A stretch of 64,000 bases of DNA from Glycomyces albidus (GTDB taxonomy: Bacteria; Actinomycetota; Actinomycetes; Mycobacteriales; Micromonosporaceae): NCBI RefSeq assembly GCF_009451885.1, contig NZ_WIAO01000024.1, forward strand, positions 27,372 through 91,371, read 5' to 3'. A program made the translations under genes and the position numbers. Within the stretch, counting starts at the first letter, position 1; each line of letters begins with the position of its first letter. The notes under the pieces are model-generated. The model made no database searches and was not told where the DNA came from. It saw nothing but the letters and a program-made list of their open reading frames with translations. Below, piece by piece: positions 27,332-35,880 of this stretch.

Positions 27332-28681
27332 GTGAGCCGATTCCGCCGCACCACCGCCCGAGCAAGACAGCTGTGGGTCGGCATGCGCCTCAACCCGGTC
27401 GCGGACCGGCACGGTCCGGGCGAGGACGTGCCCGAGGTCGACGCGGACGACGACCTCGCCGCCGAGGACGGCGCGGCGGCCGACCCCGAGCACCCCGAGC
27501 GCCGCTACGTCCCGACCGGACTGATCGTGGGCGCCGCCTGGTCGTGGCGGCTGCTCATCGTCGGCGCGCTCCTGGCCGTGGTCCTGTACCTGCTCAGCCA
27601 GGTCACCATGGTCGTCATCCCGGTCCTCATCTCGTTCCTGCTCGCCGCGATGCTCCAACCGCTCGCAGCCTGGCTGATCCGAGGCGGCTGGAACAAGTCC
27701 CTCGCCTCGATCGTCGTGCTCATCGCCGGCCTCGCCGCCGTCGCCGCGGTCCTCACCTTCGTCGTGCAGCAGTTCATCGCCGGCATCCCCGACTTCTACG
27801 ACTCGATCGTCACGGGCCTGCGCGACGCCCAGACCTGGCTCGAGTCCGGCCCGTGGGGCCTCGACGGCGCGCAGGTCGCCGTGTTCCTCGCCGACATCCA
27901 GGACAACGTCACCAACTGGTACGGCGAGAACCAGCAGACGATCGTCCAGACCGGCCTCGACGTCGCCGGGTCCACCGCCTCCGGGCTCGGGAACTTCGTC
28001 ACCGGCCTGTTCCTGGTCCTGTTCACCACCTACTTCTTCATCCGCGACGGCCGCCGCATCTGGACCTTCCTCACCGGCTGGCTCCCGCGCCCGGCCACCG
28101 AGTCGATGCGGTACGCCGGCGGCGCCGGCTGGGCGACGCTCGTCCAGTACATGCGGACCCTCGTCGTCGTCGCCGCGGTCGACGCGATCTTCATCGGCCT
28201 GGGCCTGTGGCTGCTCGACGTCCCGCTGTGGCTGCCCCTGACCGCGCTCGTGTTCCTCGGCGCGTTCATCCCGATCATCGGCGCCACCATCTCGGGCGCG
28301 GTCGCCGTCGTCGTCGCGCTCGTCGGCACCGAGAACGGGCTCATCAACGCGCTCATCGTCCTCGGCATCGTCCTCGCCGTGCAGCAGCTCGAGTCGAACC
28401 TGCTCCAGCCGTTCCTCATGAGCCGCGCCGTCAAGCTCCACCCGCTGGCGATCGTCCTGGCGGTCACCGCGGGCGGCTTCGTGTGGGGCATCATCGGCGC
28501 GCTCGTCGCCGTCCCGATCCTGGCGATCGTCAACGGCACCGTCCGGGCCCTCAACCGCTTCAAGATCGCCCGCCGCGAAGCGCAGGCGCGCGGCCTCGAC
28601 GCGGGGGAGGCGACCATCGCGGCCGCCCGCGCCGCCGGCGACCCCATGGACACCGGCCGTCAGGCGGCCCAGGAGGCATGA
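27332..28681 (+). CDS. AI-2E family transporter
   Basis: 449 residues, GTG start with GGAG 7 nt upstream. After an acidic N-terminal tail of about 65 residues there are seven or eight hydrophobic helices, with the family pattern VVIPVLISFLLAAMLQPL near 100, FFIRDGRRIWTFL, LFVLGAFIPIIGATISG-like FLGAFIPIIGATISG and VWGIIGALVAVPILAI. Members export AI-2 or act as Na+/H+ antiporters; the substrate here is unknown. The stop overlaps the next gene start (ATGA), so it is coupled to the helicase gene. Confidence 0.88.
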   Translation: MSRFRRTTARARQLWVGMRLNPVADRHGPGEDVPEVDADDDLAAEDGAAADPEHPERRYVPTGLIVGAAWSWRLLIVGALLAVVLYLLSQVTMVVIPVLISFLLAAMLQPLAAWLIRGGWNKSLASIVVLIAGLAAVAAVLTFVVQQFIAGIPDFYDSIVTGLRDAQTWLESGPWGLDGAQVAVFLADIQDNVTNWYGENQQTIVQTGLDVAGSTASGLGNFVTGLFLVLFTTYFFIRDGRRIWTFLTGWLPRPATESMRYAGGAGWATLVQYMRTLVVVAAVDAIFIGLGLWLLDVPLWLPLTALVFLGAFIPIIGATISGAVAVVVALVGTENGLINALIVLGIVLAVQQLESNLLQPFLMSRAVKLHPLAIVLAVTAGGFVWGIIGALVAVPILAIVNGTVRALNRFKIARREAQARGLDAGEATIAAARAAGDPMDTGRQAAQEA

Positions 28682-30630
28682 GCGCCGACACCGAAGCCCT
28701 GAAGATCCTCGACGCCGCCGTCGCCGCCACGCCCGGCGGCGCCACCCGCGACGGGCAGCGCGAGATGTGCGCGGCCGTCGCGAACGCCGTCGACTCCGGC
28801 AAGCACCTGCTCGTGCAGGCCGGCACCGGCACCGGCAAGTCCCTCGCGTACCTGTGCGCGGCGCTCGCCACCGGCAAGACCGTCGTCGTCTCGACCGCGA
28901 CGCTCGCGCTCCAGCACCAGCTCGTCGCCGTCGACCTGCCGCGCCTGGTCGAAGCGGTCGCGCCCGTCCTGGGCCGCAAGCCGTCCTTCGCGCTCCTCAA
29001 AGGACGGCACAACTACCTGTGCAAGCGCAAGATCGCCGGCGAGGAGGAAGACGACGACGGCATGCTCGAGGGCACCGAGGAGCTCCGCTGGGCCGGGCAG
29101 CAGGCGTCCTTCGCGAAGCAGGTGCAGCGCCTGTTCGACTGGGCGAACGACACCGAGACCGGCGACCGGGACGACCTCGACCCCGGCGTGAGCGACCGCG
29201 CCTGGAAGCAGGGCTCGACCACCTCCAGCGAATGCCCCGGCGCGAAGGACTGCGCGCAGGGCCCCGACTGCTTCGCCGAGCTCGCACGGGCGCGCGCCCA
29301 CGAGGCCGACATCGTCGTCACCAACCACGCGCTCCTGTCGATCGACATGATGAACGAGCGGTCGGTCCTGCCCGAGCACCAGGTCCTCATCGTCGACGAG
29401 GCGCACGAACTGGTCGACCGGGTCACGAACGCGGCTCGCGCCGAACTGCACCCGGCGCGGCTGCGCTGGCTCGCGCAGCGCGGGCGCCGGCTCATCGACA
29501 CCGATGTGTCCGACCAGATCCGCGAGGCCGCGGACGCGCTCGAGACCGCGCTCAACCTCACGGGGGAGCAGCGCTTCAGCGGCGACCTGCCCGCGGCGCT
29601 CACCGAGGCGCTCAACCTCGTCAACGGCGCGTGCGTGAAGGCGACGACCCACCTGGCCGCCCTCGACGCCGAGACGAAGAAGCAGCTCAGCGCCCAGCAG
29701 CTCAAGGCCGGCCTCGTGGAGGCCATCGAGACGGCCGGCCGGTGCGTCGGCCCCGCCGGCGACGACGTGATCTGGTCCGAGCCCAACGGCCCCACGCTGG
29801 TCGCCGCGCCCCTGTCGGTCGGCGGGCTCCTCTCCGCGATGCTCTACGAGGACCGGACCGTGATCGCGGCGTCGGCGACGCTGACGCTCGGCGGGAAGTT
29901 CGACACGGTCGCGCGCAGCATCGGCCTGCCCGCGGACGGGCACGGCTGGACCTCGCTCGACGTCGGCTCCCCGTTCGACTACCGCAAGCAGGGCATCCTC
30001 TACGTCGCGGCCGCGCTGCCGCGCCCGACCGCGTCGGGGCTCTCCGACGACGCCGGGAAGGAGCTGCTGCGCCTGGTCGAGGCCAGCCGCGGCGCGACCC
30101 TCGGCCTGTTCTCCTCGAAGAAGGCCGCCGAGGCCGCCGCCGAGCTGCTCCGCGCCAAGACCGACTTCAGCATCCTGCTCCAAGGCGAGGAGACCCTCGG
30201 GAGCCTCGTGAAGCGGTTCAAGGAGGAGGACTCGACCTGCCTCCTCGGGGTCATGAGCCTGTGGCAGGGCGTCGACGTGCCGGGCATGACGTGCCGGCTG
30301 GTCGTGGTGGACCGGATCCCGTTCCCGCGCCCCACCGAGCCGCTCACGGCGGCGCGGTCGGAGGCCGCCGACGCGGCGGGCCGCTCGGGGTTCGCCGAGG
30401 TCTCGGTGCCGGCCGCGGCGATCCGGCTCGCCCAGGGCGCCGGGCGGCTCATCCGCCGCACCACCGACCGCGGCGTCGTCGCGATCCTCGATTCGCGGCT
30501 CCAGACGAACCGCTCGTACGGGAAGTTCATGCGCGACTCGCTGCCGCCGTTCTGGTACACGACGAAGTCCGACGCGGCCGTCGGCGCGCTCGGGCGGCTC
30601 GCCGAAGCCGCCGCGGCCCCGGCGGAGTAG
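28678..30630 (+). CDS. DinG-type XPD-like helicase
   Basis: 650 residues. Walker A AGTGTGKS at 48-55, then TATLALQHQL. A Fe-S cysteine set follows (C in NYLCKRK, then SSECPGAKDCAQGPDCF), so four Cys can bind 4Fe-4S. IVDEAHEL is near 240 and the late motifs GVMSLWQGVDVPG and AQGAGRLIRR are present. This fits the DinG/YoaA 5'-to-3' helicase family acting on forked DNA and R-loops. No 3'-5' exonuclease domain is fused at the N-terminus, unlike the DinG of Firmicutes. Coupled to the AI-2E-type gene by a 4-bp overlap. Confidence 0.92.
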   Translation: MSADTEALKILDAAVAATPGGATRDGQREMCAAVANAVDSGKHLLVQAGTGTGKSLAYLCAALATGKTVVVSTATLALQHQLVAVDLPRLVEAVAPVLGRKPSFALLKGRHNYLCKRKIAGEEEDDDGMLEGTEELRWAGQQASFAKQVQRLFDWANDTETGDRDDLDPGVSDRAWKQGSTTSSECPGAKDCAQGPDCFAELARARAHEADIVVTNHALLSIDMMNERSVLPEHQVLIVDEAHELVDRVTNAARAELHPARLRWLAQRGRRLIDTDVSDQIREAADALETALNLTGEQRFSGDLPAALTEALNLVNGACVKATTHLAALDAETKKQLSAQQLKAGLVEAIETAGRCVGPAGDDVIWSEPNGPTLVAAPLSVGGLLSAMLYEDRTVIAASATLTLGGKFDTVARSIGLPADGHGWTSLDVGSPFDYRKQGILYVAAALPRPTASGLSDDAGKELLRLVEASRGATLGLFSSKKAAEAAAELLRAKTDFSILLQGEETLGSLVKRFKEEDSTCLLGVMSLWQGVDVPGMTCRLVVVDRIPFPRPTEPLTAARSEAADAAGRSGFAEVSVPAAAIRLAQGAGRLIRRTTDRGVVAILDSRLQTNRSYGKFMRDSLPPFWYTTKSDAAVGALGRLAEAAAAPAE

Positions 30631-30886
30631 CGCCCGGGGGGCGGGAAACGGTTCCCCCGCGTCCGGGCCGTCCAGGTGGCGTGCGGTTGAACGCCTCGCG
30701 CGCATATCTCCCGCGTTTCTGGGAACCCGCACGATCCTGCCCGGAACCGGCGACGGTGTCCGCTTCCGGGATCGCCGAAGACATTGAAGGTGAACAGTAG
30801 ATGAATTACAGTGAAACGTTTATGTAACCGCAGCTTAGAGCGGTTTCGTGGAGTCACACACAGCCGTCATCGCTAACTTGTCTCGC

Positions 30887-30905
30887 GTTCACCTGGATGT
30901 TAACT
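30887..30905 (+). promoter_or_regulatory. Candidate PHO box before phosphate uptake genes
   Basis: GTTCACC at 30887 and GTTAACT at 30899 form an imperfect direct repeat with a 12-bp period. PhoP direct-repeat units of streptomycetes start with GTTCACC and repeat every 11 bp, so this is close but not exact. It sits about 80 bp upstream of the DUF47-pit operon. The rest of the 30631-30986 gap is unusually A/T rich around 30790-30900 and has no gene. Confidence 0.35.
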
Positions 30906-30986
30906 TCGGCGAGACGATTTCCAGCCGTCCCCTGGCCTGATCGGTACAGTGAGGACAGTCAAAGCGACCGAAAGCAGGGGTGCCCG

Positions 30987-31616
30987 GTGCGGTTCTCGCT
31001 GAAGCCTCAGGACGATACGTTCTACGCGTTCTTCAATGACGCCGCGGAGAACATCCGCCGCGGGGTCGGGATCCTCGCCGAGCTGGGCGACGACGCCCCC
31101 GACTTCCAGAAGATCTCCGAGCGCCTCGTCGACGTCGAGCACGACAACGACCAGCTCACCCACCGGCTGTTCAACAAGGTGAACTCCACGTTCGTGACCC
31201 CGATGGACCGCACGGACATGTACCACCTGGCCGGGAAGCTCGACGACATCCTCGACCACATCGAGGCCGCCGCGAACCTCGTCTACCTCTACGGCCTCTC
31301 CGACCTCCCGGCCCTGCCGCGCGAGATGATCGAGCAGATCACCGTCCTCACCCAGCAGGCCGAGCTGCTCGTCGAGTTCATGCCGAAGCTCAAGGGCCTC
31401 AACGCGTCCATGCAGGACTTCTGGGTCGAGTGCAACCGCCTCGAGAACGACGGCGACCGCGCCTACCGCATGCTCCTCGTCCGCCTCTACTCCGGCGAGT
31501 ACCCGGCCCTCACGGTCATGAAGCTCAAAGAGGTCGGCGACGAGCTCGAGGCCGCCTGCGACTCCTTCGAGTCCGTCTCCAACGTGGTCGAGTCCGTCTA
31601 CGTCAAGGAATCCTGA
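30987..31616 (+). CDS. DUF47/PhoU-like accessory protein of Pit transporter
   Basis: 209 residues from a GTG, with a purine-rich GCAGGGG upstream. All-helical with the DUF47 pattern: FYAFFNDAAENIRRGVGILAEL, VEHDNDQLTHRLFNKVNSTFVTPMDR, DDILDHIEAAANLVYLYG, and ESVSNVVESVYVK at the end. DUF47 proteins are PhoU-like and are encoded next to low-affinity Pit transporters, where they are thought to modulate uptake. Only 2 bp separate it from pit. Confidence 0.92.
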   Translation: MRFSLKPQDDTFYAFFNDAAENIRRGVGILAELGDDAPDFQKISERLVDVEHDNDQLTHRLFNKVNSTFVTPMDRTDMYHLAGKLDDILDHIEAAANLVYLYGLSDLPALPREMIEQITVLTQQAELLVEFMPKLKGLNASMQDFWVECNRLENDGDRAYRMLLVRLYSGEYPALTVMKLKEVGDELEAACDSFESVSNVVESVYVKES

Positions 31617-31618
31617 GC

Positions 31619-32644
31619 GTGGACAGCGTCCTCATCGCGGTGTTCGCCTGCATCGCCGCGGCACTGCTCTTCGGCTACACCAACGGCTTCCACGACTCCG
31701 CGAACGCCATCGCGACCTCCATCTCGACCCGGGCCCTCAAACCCCGGGTCGCGCTCGGCATGGCCGCGATCGGCAACTTCGTCGGCGCGCACCTCGGCGC
31801 GAAGGTCGCCAAGACCGTCGCCGAGGGCCTCGTGGTCCTCCCCACCGGCATCGACGGCCTCCTCATCGTCCTCGCCGGCCTCCTCGGCGCCATCACCTGG
31901 AACTTCATCACCTGGTACTACGGGCTGCCGACCTCGTCCTCGCACTCGCTGTTCGGCGGCATCGTCGGCGCGACCATGGCCGGCGGGCTGCTCATCGCCG
32001 GCAGCGCGAACGACTGGGTCCTGTGGAACGGCATCGTCGACAAGATCGTCCTGCCCACGGTCATCTCCCCGCTCGTCGGCTTCGCGCTCGGCTTCCTGGT
32101 CATGATCGCCGTGTACTGGATCTTCCGCAACGGCCGCCCCGACAAGCTCAACCGCGGCTTCCGCCACGCCCAGACCGTCTCGGCCGCGGCGATGGCCCTC
32201 GGCCACGGCATGCAGGACGCCGCCAAGATCATCGGCGTCATCGTCCTCGCCCTCTACGTCGGCGGCATCCAGGACGACGCCACCCACATCCCCCAGTGGG
32301 TCTACTGGATCTCCGCCGCCGTCATGGCCGCGGGCACCTACGCGGGCGGCTGGCGCATCATCAAGACCATGGGCCGGCGCATCATCGACCTCGGCCCGCC
32401 CCAGGGCTTCGCGGCCGAGACCGTCGCCTCCTCCGTGCTGTACGCGAACACGTGGCTGCTCGGCGCCCCGATCTCCACCACGCACACCATCACCTCCGCG
32501 ATCATGGGCGTCGGCTCGACCGGCGGCAAGCGCGCGGTCCGCTGGGGCGTGGCCCGGTCGATCGTCATCGCCTGGCTCATCACGTTCCCCATCGCGGCGC
32601 TGGTGGGCGCCCTGTTCTACCTGCCCATCCAGTTCCTCGGGTAG
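31619..32644 (+). CDS. pit: Low-affinity inorganic phosphate transporter
   Basis: 341 residues, GTG start. Ten or so membrane helices. Family signatures GYTNGFHDSANAIATSISTRAL near 20-40 and NTWLLGAPISTTHTITSAIMGVG near 280-300 are the two PiT repeats that bind phosphate-metal. The second half also shows SAAAMALGHGMQDAAKIIGVI. It imports metal-phosphate driven by the proton gradient. It is in an operon with the DUF47 gene and is followed by a hairpin. Confidence 0.95.
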   Translation: MDSVLIAVFACIAAALLFGYTNGFHDSANAIATSISTRALKPRVALGMAAIGNFVGAHLGAKVAKTVAEGLVVLPTGIDGLLIVLAGLLGAITWNFITWYYGLPTSSSHSLFGGIVGATMAGGLLIAGSANDWVLWNGIVDKIVLPTVISPLVGFALGFLVMIAVYWIFRNGRPDKLNRGFRHAQTVSAAAMALGHGMQDAAKIIGVIVLALYVGGIQDDATHIPQWVYWISAAVMAAGTYAGGWRIIKTMGRRIIDLGPPQGFAAETVASSVLYANTWLLGAPISTTHTITSAIMGVGSTGGKRAVRWGVARSIVIAWLITFPIAALVGALFYLPIQFLG

Positions 32645-32657
32645 CGACCCGCGACGC

Positions 32658-32680
32658 GGCCCGGCCCCTGCGGCCGGGCC
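32658..32680 (+). terminator. Hairpin terminator after pit
   Basis: GGCCCGGCC and GGCCGGGCC form a 9-bp stem with a 5-nt loop 13 bp after the pit stop; TTT follows after 8 nt. Confidence 0.7.
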
Positions 32681-32738
32681 GCCGCCGTTTCCGCGGTTGC
32701 GCACTGGCGCGGGCCGCGATTGGGCTAGCGTGAAATGC

Positions 32739-33500
32739 ATGTCCATCCAGCGCTTCGGGAAATGGGACTTCAGAGCGGTCGATTCGGCGTCGGCCGCCCG
32801 CGCCCTCGACCGCCTCAAGGCGCAGGGCGCCCCCGCCGAACCGGAGCGCGCCGCCGTCGTCGTCCTCCTGCGCGAGGCCCCGCTGCGGGTGTTCCTGCTG
32901 CGGCACGCCGCGAAGGAGCCGTTCGGGCTCCCCGCGATCGGCCGCGCCGACCTGCCGGGCACCACCGCGCGGGAGCGCTGGGCGCACCTCGACGTCGACG
33001 GCTCCTACGAGCGGTCCGGGCACGGCCCCAAGGGCTCCCTGTACGGCTTCCCGGGCGGCCGCCACAAGCCCGACGACCCCGACGTCGCGATGACCGGCGT
33101 ACGGGCCGTCGAGGAGGAGACCGGCGCGATGGTCGCCCTCCAGCGCGCCTGGGCCCGCTGGGTCACGCCCGAGTACGAGCCGGTCCGCTTCGACACCTGG
33201 ATATACGTCGCCACCCTCGCCGAGGGCTTCCAGCCGCGCATCCGCGTGCGCGAACCCGAGTACGCGACCTGGATCGGCCCGGAGCAGGCCGTCTGCCAGT
33301 ACGGCGGCGAGATGTCGATGCCCGAGGCCACGACGCTCGCCGAGCTCTCGCGCTACTCCACGGTCGGGGAGGTCTTCGCCGCCGCCGAGCAGCGCGAGAT
33401 GTCGCCGATCCTGCCGCGCGTCACCCTCCGCGAAGGCGAGGCCCGCCTGGTCCTGCCCGGCGAGGAGCACTACCCGGCCGGGGCGCTCGCGCGGGCGTGA
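32739..33500 (+). CDS. Nudix hydrolase
   Basis: 253 residues. The Nudix region is GFPGGRHKPDDP... with GVRAVEEETGAMV, which gives the core E-E-x-G of the metal-binding Nudix box, although the spacing is loose as in NUDT7/NUDT19-type enzymes. The N-terminal AAVVVLLREAPLRVFLLRHA is the usual first strand pair. It probably cleaves an acyl-CoA or other nucleoside diphosphate; not certain. TAGCGT lies 7 nt before the ATG with no Shine-Dalgarno, so the mRNA is probably leaderless. Confidence 0.82.
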   Translation: MSIQRFGKWDFRAVDSASAARALDRLKAQGAPAEPERAAVVVLLREAPLRVFLLRHAAKEPFGLPAIGRADLPGTTARERWAHLDVDGSYERSGHGPKGSLYGFPGGRHKPDDPDVAMTGVRAVEEETGAMVALQRAWARWVTPEYEPVRFDTWIYVATLAEGFQPRIRVREPEYATWIGPEQAVCQYGGEMSMPEATTLAELSRYSTVGEVFAAAEQREMSPILPRVTLREGEARLVLPGEEHYPAGALARA

Positions 33501-33626
33501 GCCGCTTCGCCGCGGGGATCCGTCCGGCCGCCGACGTCGGCGCTCACGCGGTCGCGGGCCGCTTCGCCGCGGGGATCCGTCCGGCCGCCGACGTCGGCGC
33601 TCACGCGGTCGTGAGCCGCTTCGCCC
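33497..33626. repeat. 57-bp tandem repeat at the convergent end of mshD
   Basis: Two consecutive 57-bp units (33497-33553 and 33554-33610) differ at about 2 positions, and a third partial copy runs to about 33626. The mshD stop codon lies within the last unit, so the duplicated block includes the last codons of mshD and the end of the convergent Nudix gene. 57 bp equals 19 codons. It is probably a recent slippage or duplication. Confidence 0.9.
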
Positions 33627-34542
33627 ACTGCACGTCCGTGCGCACCACCGCGAACCCCTGCCGGCGGTACAGGTTGACCGCCTTCGTGTTCGACTCGTCC
33701 GCGTACAGGTCGACCTGCTGGATGCCATGGGCCGCAAGGTGGGCGAGCCCGGCCAGTGTCAGGGTCCGGCCGAGGCCGGTGCCCTGGGCGCGCGGGTCGA
33801 CGCCGAGCACGTAGACCTCGCCGACCCCGCCCTCCACTTTGGTCCAGTGGAAGCCGAGCATCCCCTCGGCGTCCTCGGCCACCAGGAGCCCGTCCGGGTC
33901 GAACCAGGACTCCTCCTCGCGCGCCCGCAGGTCCGCGGCCGTCCACCGGCCCTGCTCGGGGTGGTCGGCGAAGGCCGCCGCGTTCACCCGCAGCCACTCG
34001 TCCTCGTCCCGCCCGGTCCTGAAGGGCCGCAACCGGACGCCGTCCGGGAGGACCGCCGCCGGGGCGTCCCCGCACGGCCAGTTCCGGCCCGCGCCCTCGG
34101 GCCACGCCTCGGGCCACGGGAACCCCTGGAGGTCCCGCGAGAACTGGAACAGCACCCGCGCCCGCTCGAACCCGTGCGCCGCCGCGAACGCCGCCGACTC
34201 GGGCCGGTCGCCGTGCGCCCACACCCGCAGCGACGTGACATCCGTCTCCAACCACGCCTGGACCTCGGCCAGCAGCGCACTGCCGACACCGCGGCCCCGG
34301 TGGGCCGGATCGACCGCGAGCTCGGCCTCCGCACTGTCCCCGACGGCCTCCGCGCCGGCGTACGCGATCACCGCATCGCCTTCGCGCACAACGAAATGCA
34401 TGCGCTCGGGGGCGGGCCCCCGGGACATCGCGAGGGTGGTCTGCTCGTTGAAGGGGGCGATGCCGTCCGCCTCCTCGCAGCGGCGGGCCATGGTAACGAT
34501 TCTGTGAATATCCCGACCCGGAAGTGAAGCATGTTGCGCCAT
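33601..34542 (-). CDS. mshD: Mycothiol synthase
   Basis: 313 residues, two GNAT domains. The first has VDPAHRGRGVGSALLAEVQ; the second has VYVLGVDPRAQGTGLGRTLTLAGL with acetyl-CoA loop, then ADESNTKAVNLYRRQGF, all typical of MshD. The enzyme acetylates Cys-GlcN-Ins to give mycothiol, the low-molecular-weight thiol of actinobacteria, which supports the taxonomic placement. TAGGGT lies 6 nt before the ATG, so the mRNA is likely leaderless. The 3' end overlaps the 57-bp repeat. Confidence 0.93.
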   Translation of the reverse strand: MAQHASLPGRDIHRIVTMARRCEEADGIAPFNEQTTLAMSRGPAPERMHFVVREGDAVIAYAGAEAVGDSAEAELAVDPAHRGRGVGSALLAEVQAWLETDVTSLRVWAHGDRPESAAFAAAHGFERARVLFQFSRDLQGFPWPEAWPEGAGRNWPCGDAPAAVLPDGVRLRPFRTGRDEDEWLRVNAAAFADHPEQGRWTAADLRAREEESWFDPDGLLVAEDAEGMLGFHWTKVEGGVGEVYVLGVDPRAQGTGLGRTLTLAGLAHLAAHGIQQVDLYADESNTKAVNLYRRQGFAVVRTDVQWAKRLTTA

Positions 34543-34559
34543 GGGGTTACCCTATTCCT

Positions 34560-34590
34560 GGACTCAGCACCGTGCCGGGGTGCTGAGTCC
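34560..34590. terminator. Hairpin between tRNA-Ser and mshD
   Basis: GGACTCAGCACC and GGTGCTGAGTCC form a perfect 12-bp stem with a 7-nt loop. TTTT follows on the plus strand and AAAA precedes. It may terminate the tRNA-Ser transcript on the minus strand, although the U run is on the other side. Confidence 0.55.
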
Positions 34591-34663
34591 TTTTATGTGT
34601 CCAGGGCACGGCGGAGCCCCGGGGATGCGGTGCGGTGGACGCGCGGCGGCGCGGAACGGCTGG

Positions 34664-34755
<92 letters not shown>

Positions 34756-34794
34756 AGGGCCCGCGAAGGCAAGCGCCAATCTATCAAACGCCAG

Positions 34795-35631
34795 CTAGCA
34801 CCGATCGGTCTGGACGCAGCAGGTCGAGCAGGTGCGCCCGCCCTCGATGGTGAGCGCCAGGCAGCAGGTCCGGCGCCGGTAGAGCAGGCGCCCGGTCTCG
34901 TCGGTCGAGATGTCGACCAGGTGCGCCACGTCGAACGCGTCGAGCAGGGTCTTCGCGACGACCTCGTCGGGGTCCGGCACGACCGGCGCCATCGATGCGA
35001 CCGCGTAGGACAGGCCGGAGGCGATCGAGCCCATGAGCGTGCGGCGCCCGACCCGGACCCGCGCCAGGAACGCGTCCAGGACCGGCGCCAGGTGGTCCTC
35101 GAAGACGCCGGCGCGCAGGCGGTCCAGCAGCACGCCCTCGTTCGCGACGACCTCCACGTCGGGGTGTCCGGCGCACGGGTCGTGCGGGAGCGCCAGGAAC
35201 CGCGGCCGGACCTGCCGGACCGAGAACATCGGGGCGTCCGCGCTCACCGAGAACACCGCGTTCGCCGCGTCCATCACCGGGATGCGGCGGGCCGCGACGA
35301 AGCCGAGCACCGCGGGGGCGAGCGTCCAGTAGCAGTAGGTCTTCCACGCCAGCGCCGCGTTGGCGTGCGCCGAGCCGCCCCACAGGGCCGCGGCGGTCGA
35401 CATGAGTTCCTCGATGCGCTCGCCGGCGGCGAGCTCGGCGGCGGGGAACTCGACTGCGCCGGGGGCGGGGTCGCCGTAGAGCCAGGTGCGGAGTCCGGCG
35501 ACGGGGTGGGGGCTCACTTCGCGCTCGACGCGGCCCGCGACGGCGCGCAGGGCGAGCATCGGGTGCGGGGGCGCCGGACGGCCGGCGAGTGCGGGCGCGC
35601 CCGGGAGGGCTTCCGCAGTCGCGAGCCGCAT
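34795..35631 (-). CDS. FhuF-like ferric-siderophore reductase with 2Fe-2S C-terminus
   Basis: 278 residues. The C-terminus carries RTCCLALTIEGGRTCSTCCVQTD, where a C-C-x10-C-x2-C-type set binds a 2Fe-2S cluster, as in FhuF and siderophore-iron reductases. The N-terminal two-thirds (TYCYWTLAPAVLGFVAAR, RRTLMGSIASGLSYA) fits this family. The enzyme would release iron from siderophores in the cytoplasm. An iron box lies 18 bp upstream, which fits repression by IdeR/DmdR. It lies beside tRNA-Ser and has no siderophore genes next to it in this window. Confidence 0.85.
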   Translation of the reverse strand: MRLATAEALPGAPALAGRPAPPHPMLALRAVAGRVEREVSPHPVAGLRTWLYGDPAPGAVEFPAAELAAGERIEELMSTAAALWGGSAHANAALAWKTYCYWTLAPAVLGFVAARRIPVMDAANAVFSVSADAPMFSVRQVRPRFLALPHDPCAGHPDVEVVANEGVLLDRLRAGVFEDHLAPVLDAFLARVRVGRRTLMGSIASGLSYAVASMAPVVPDPDEVVAKTLLDAFDVAHLVDISTDETGRLLYRRRTCCLALTIEGGRTCSTCCVQTDRC

Positions 35632-35648
35632 AGGGTACCCCTCTCAGG

Positions 35649-35667
35649 TAAGGACTGGCTAACCTTA
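35649..35667. promoter_or_regulatory. Iron box (IdeR/DmdR operator)
   Basis: TAAGGACTGGCTAACCTTA matches the 19-bp consensus TTAGGTTAGSCTAACCTAA well, best in the right half (GGCTAACCTTA), and the outer bases extend the dyad (AGGTAAGG and CCTTACCT). It lies just upstream of the FhuF-like gene, so the gene is probably repressed by iron-loaded DtxR-type regulator. Confidence 0.85.
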
Positions 35668-35880
35668 CCTGACGCTGCAAGCGGAGTGTCAATAAACCGA
35701 CAGGCGCGGCGCGGCGACCGGGCGTAGGAAGGCGAGGTGCCGCGAGCGTGAGCGTCGCCGAGTGGGATGAGCCTCACAGCACCTCGCCTGACGCTTCGAT
35801 CATCCGCTCGATGTGCGGCCGCTCGTCGCACACCCAGTGCGTCCTGGCCCGCGGCGATCCGGATCTGGCACGCTGGGCGC

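Noticed and set aside
26957..28441. 494-codon minus-strand frame antisense to the AI-2E-type gene
   Set aside because: Asp/Glu/Arg-rich translation of membrane-protein codons; no fold, no start signal.
27232..28681. Upstream extension of the DinG-type frame to 27232
   Set aside because: The part before 28678 is the out-of-frame reading of the AI-2E-type gene; the ATGA overlap gives the real start.
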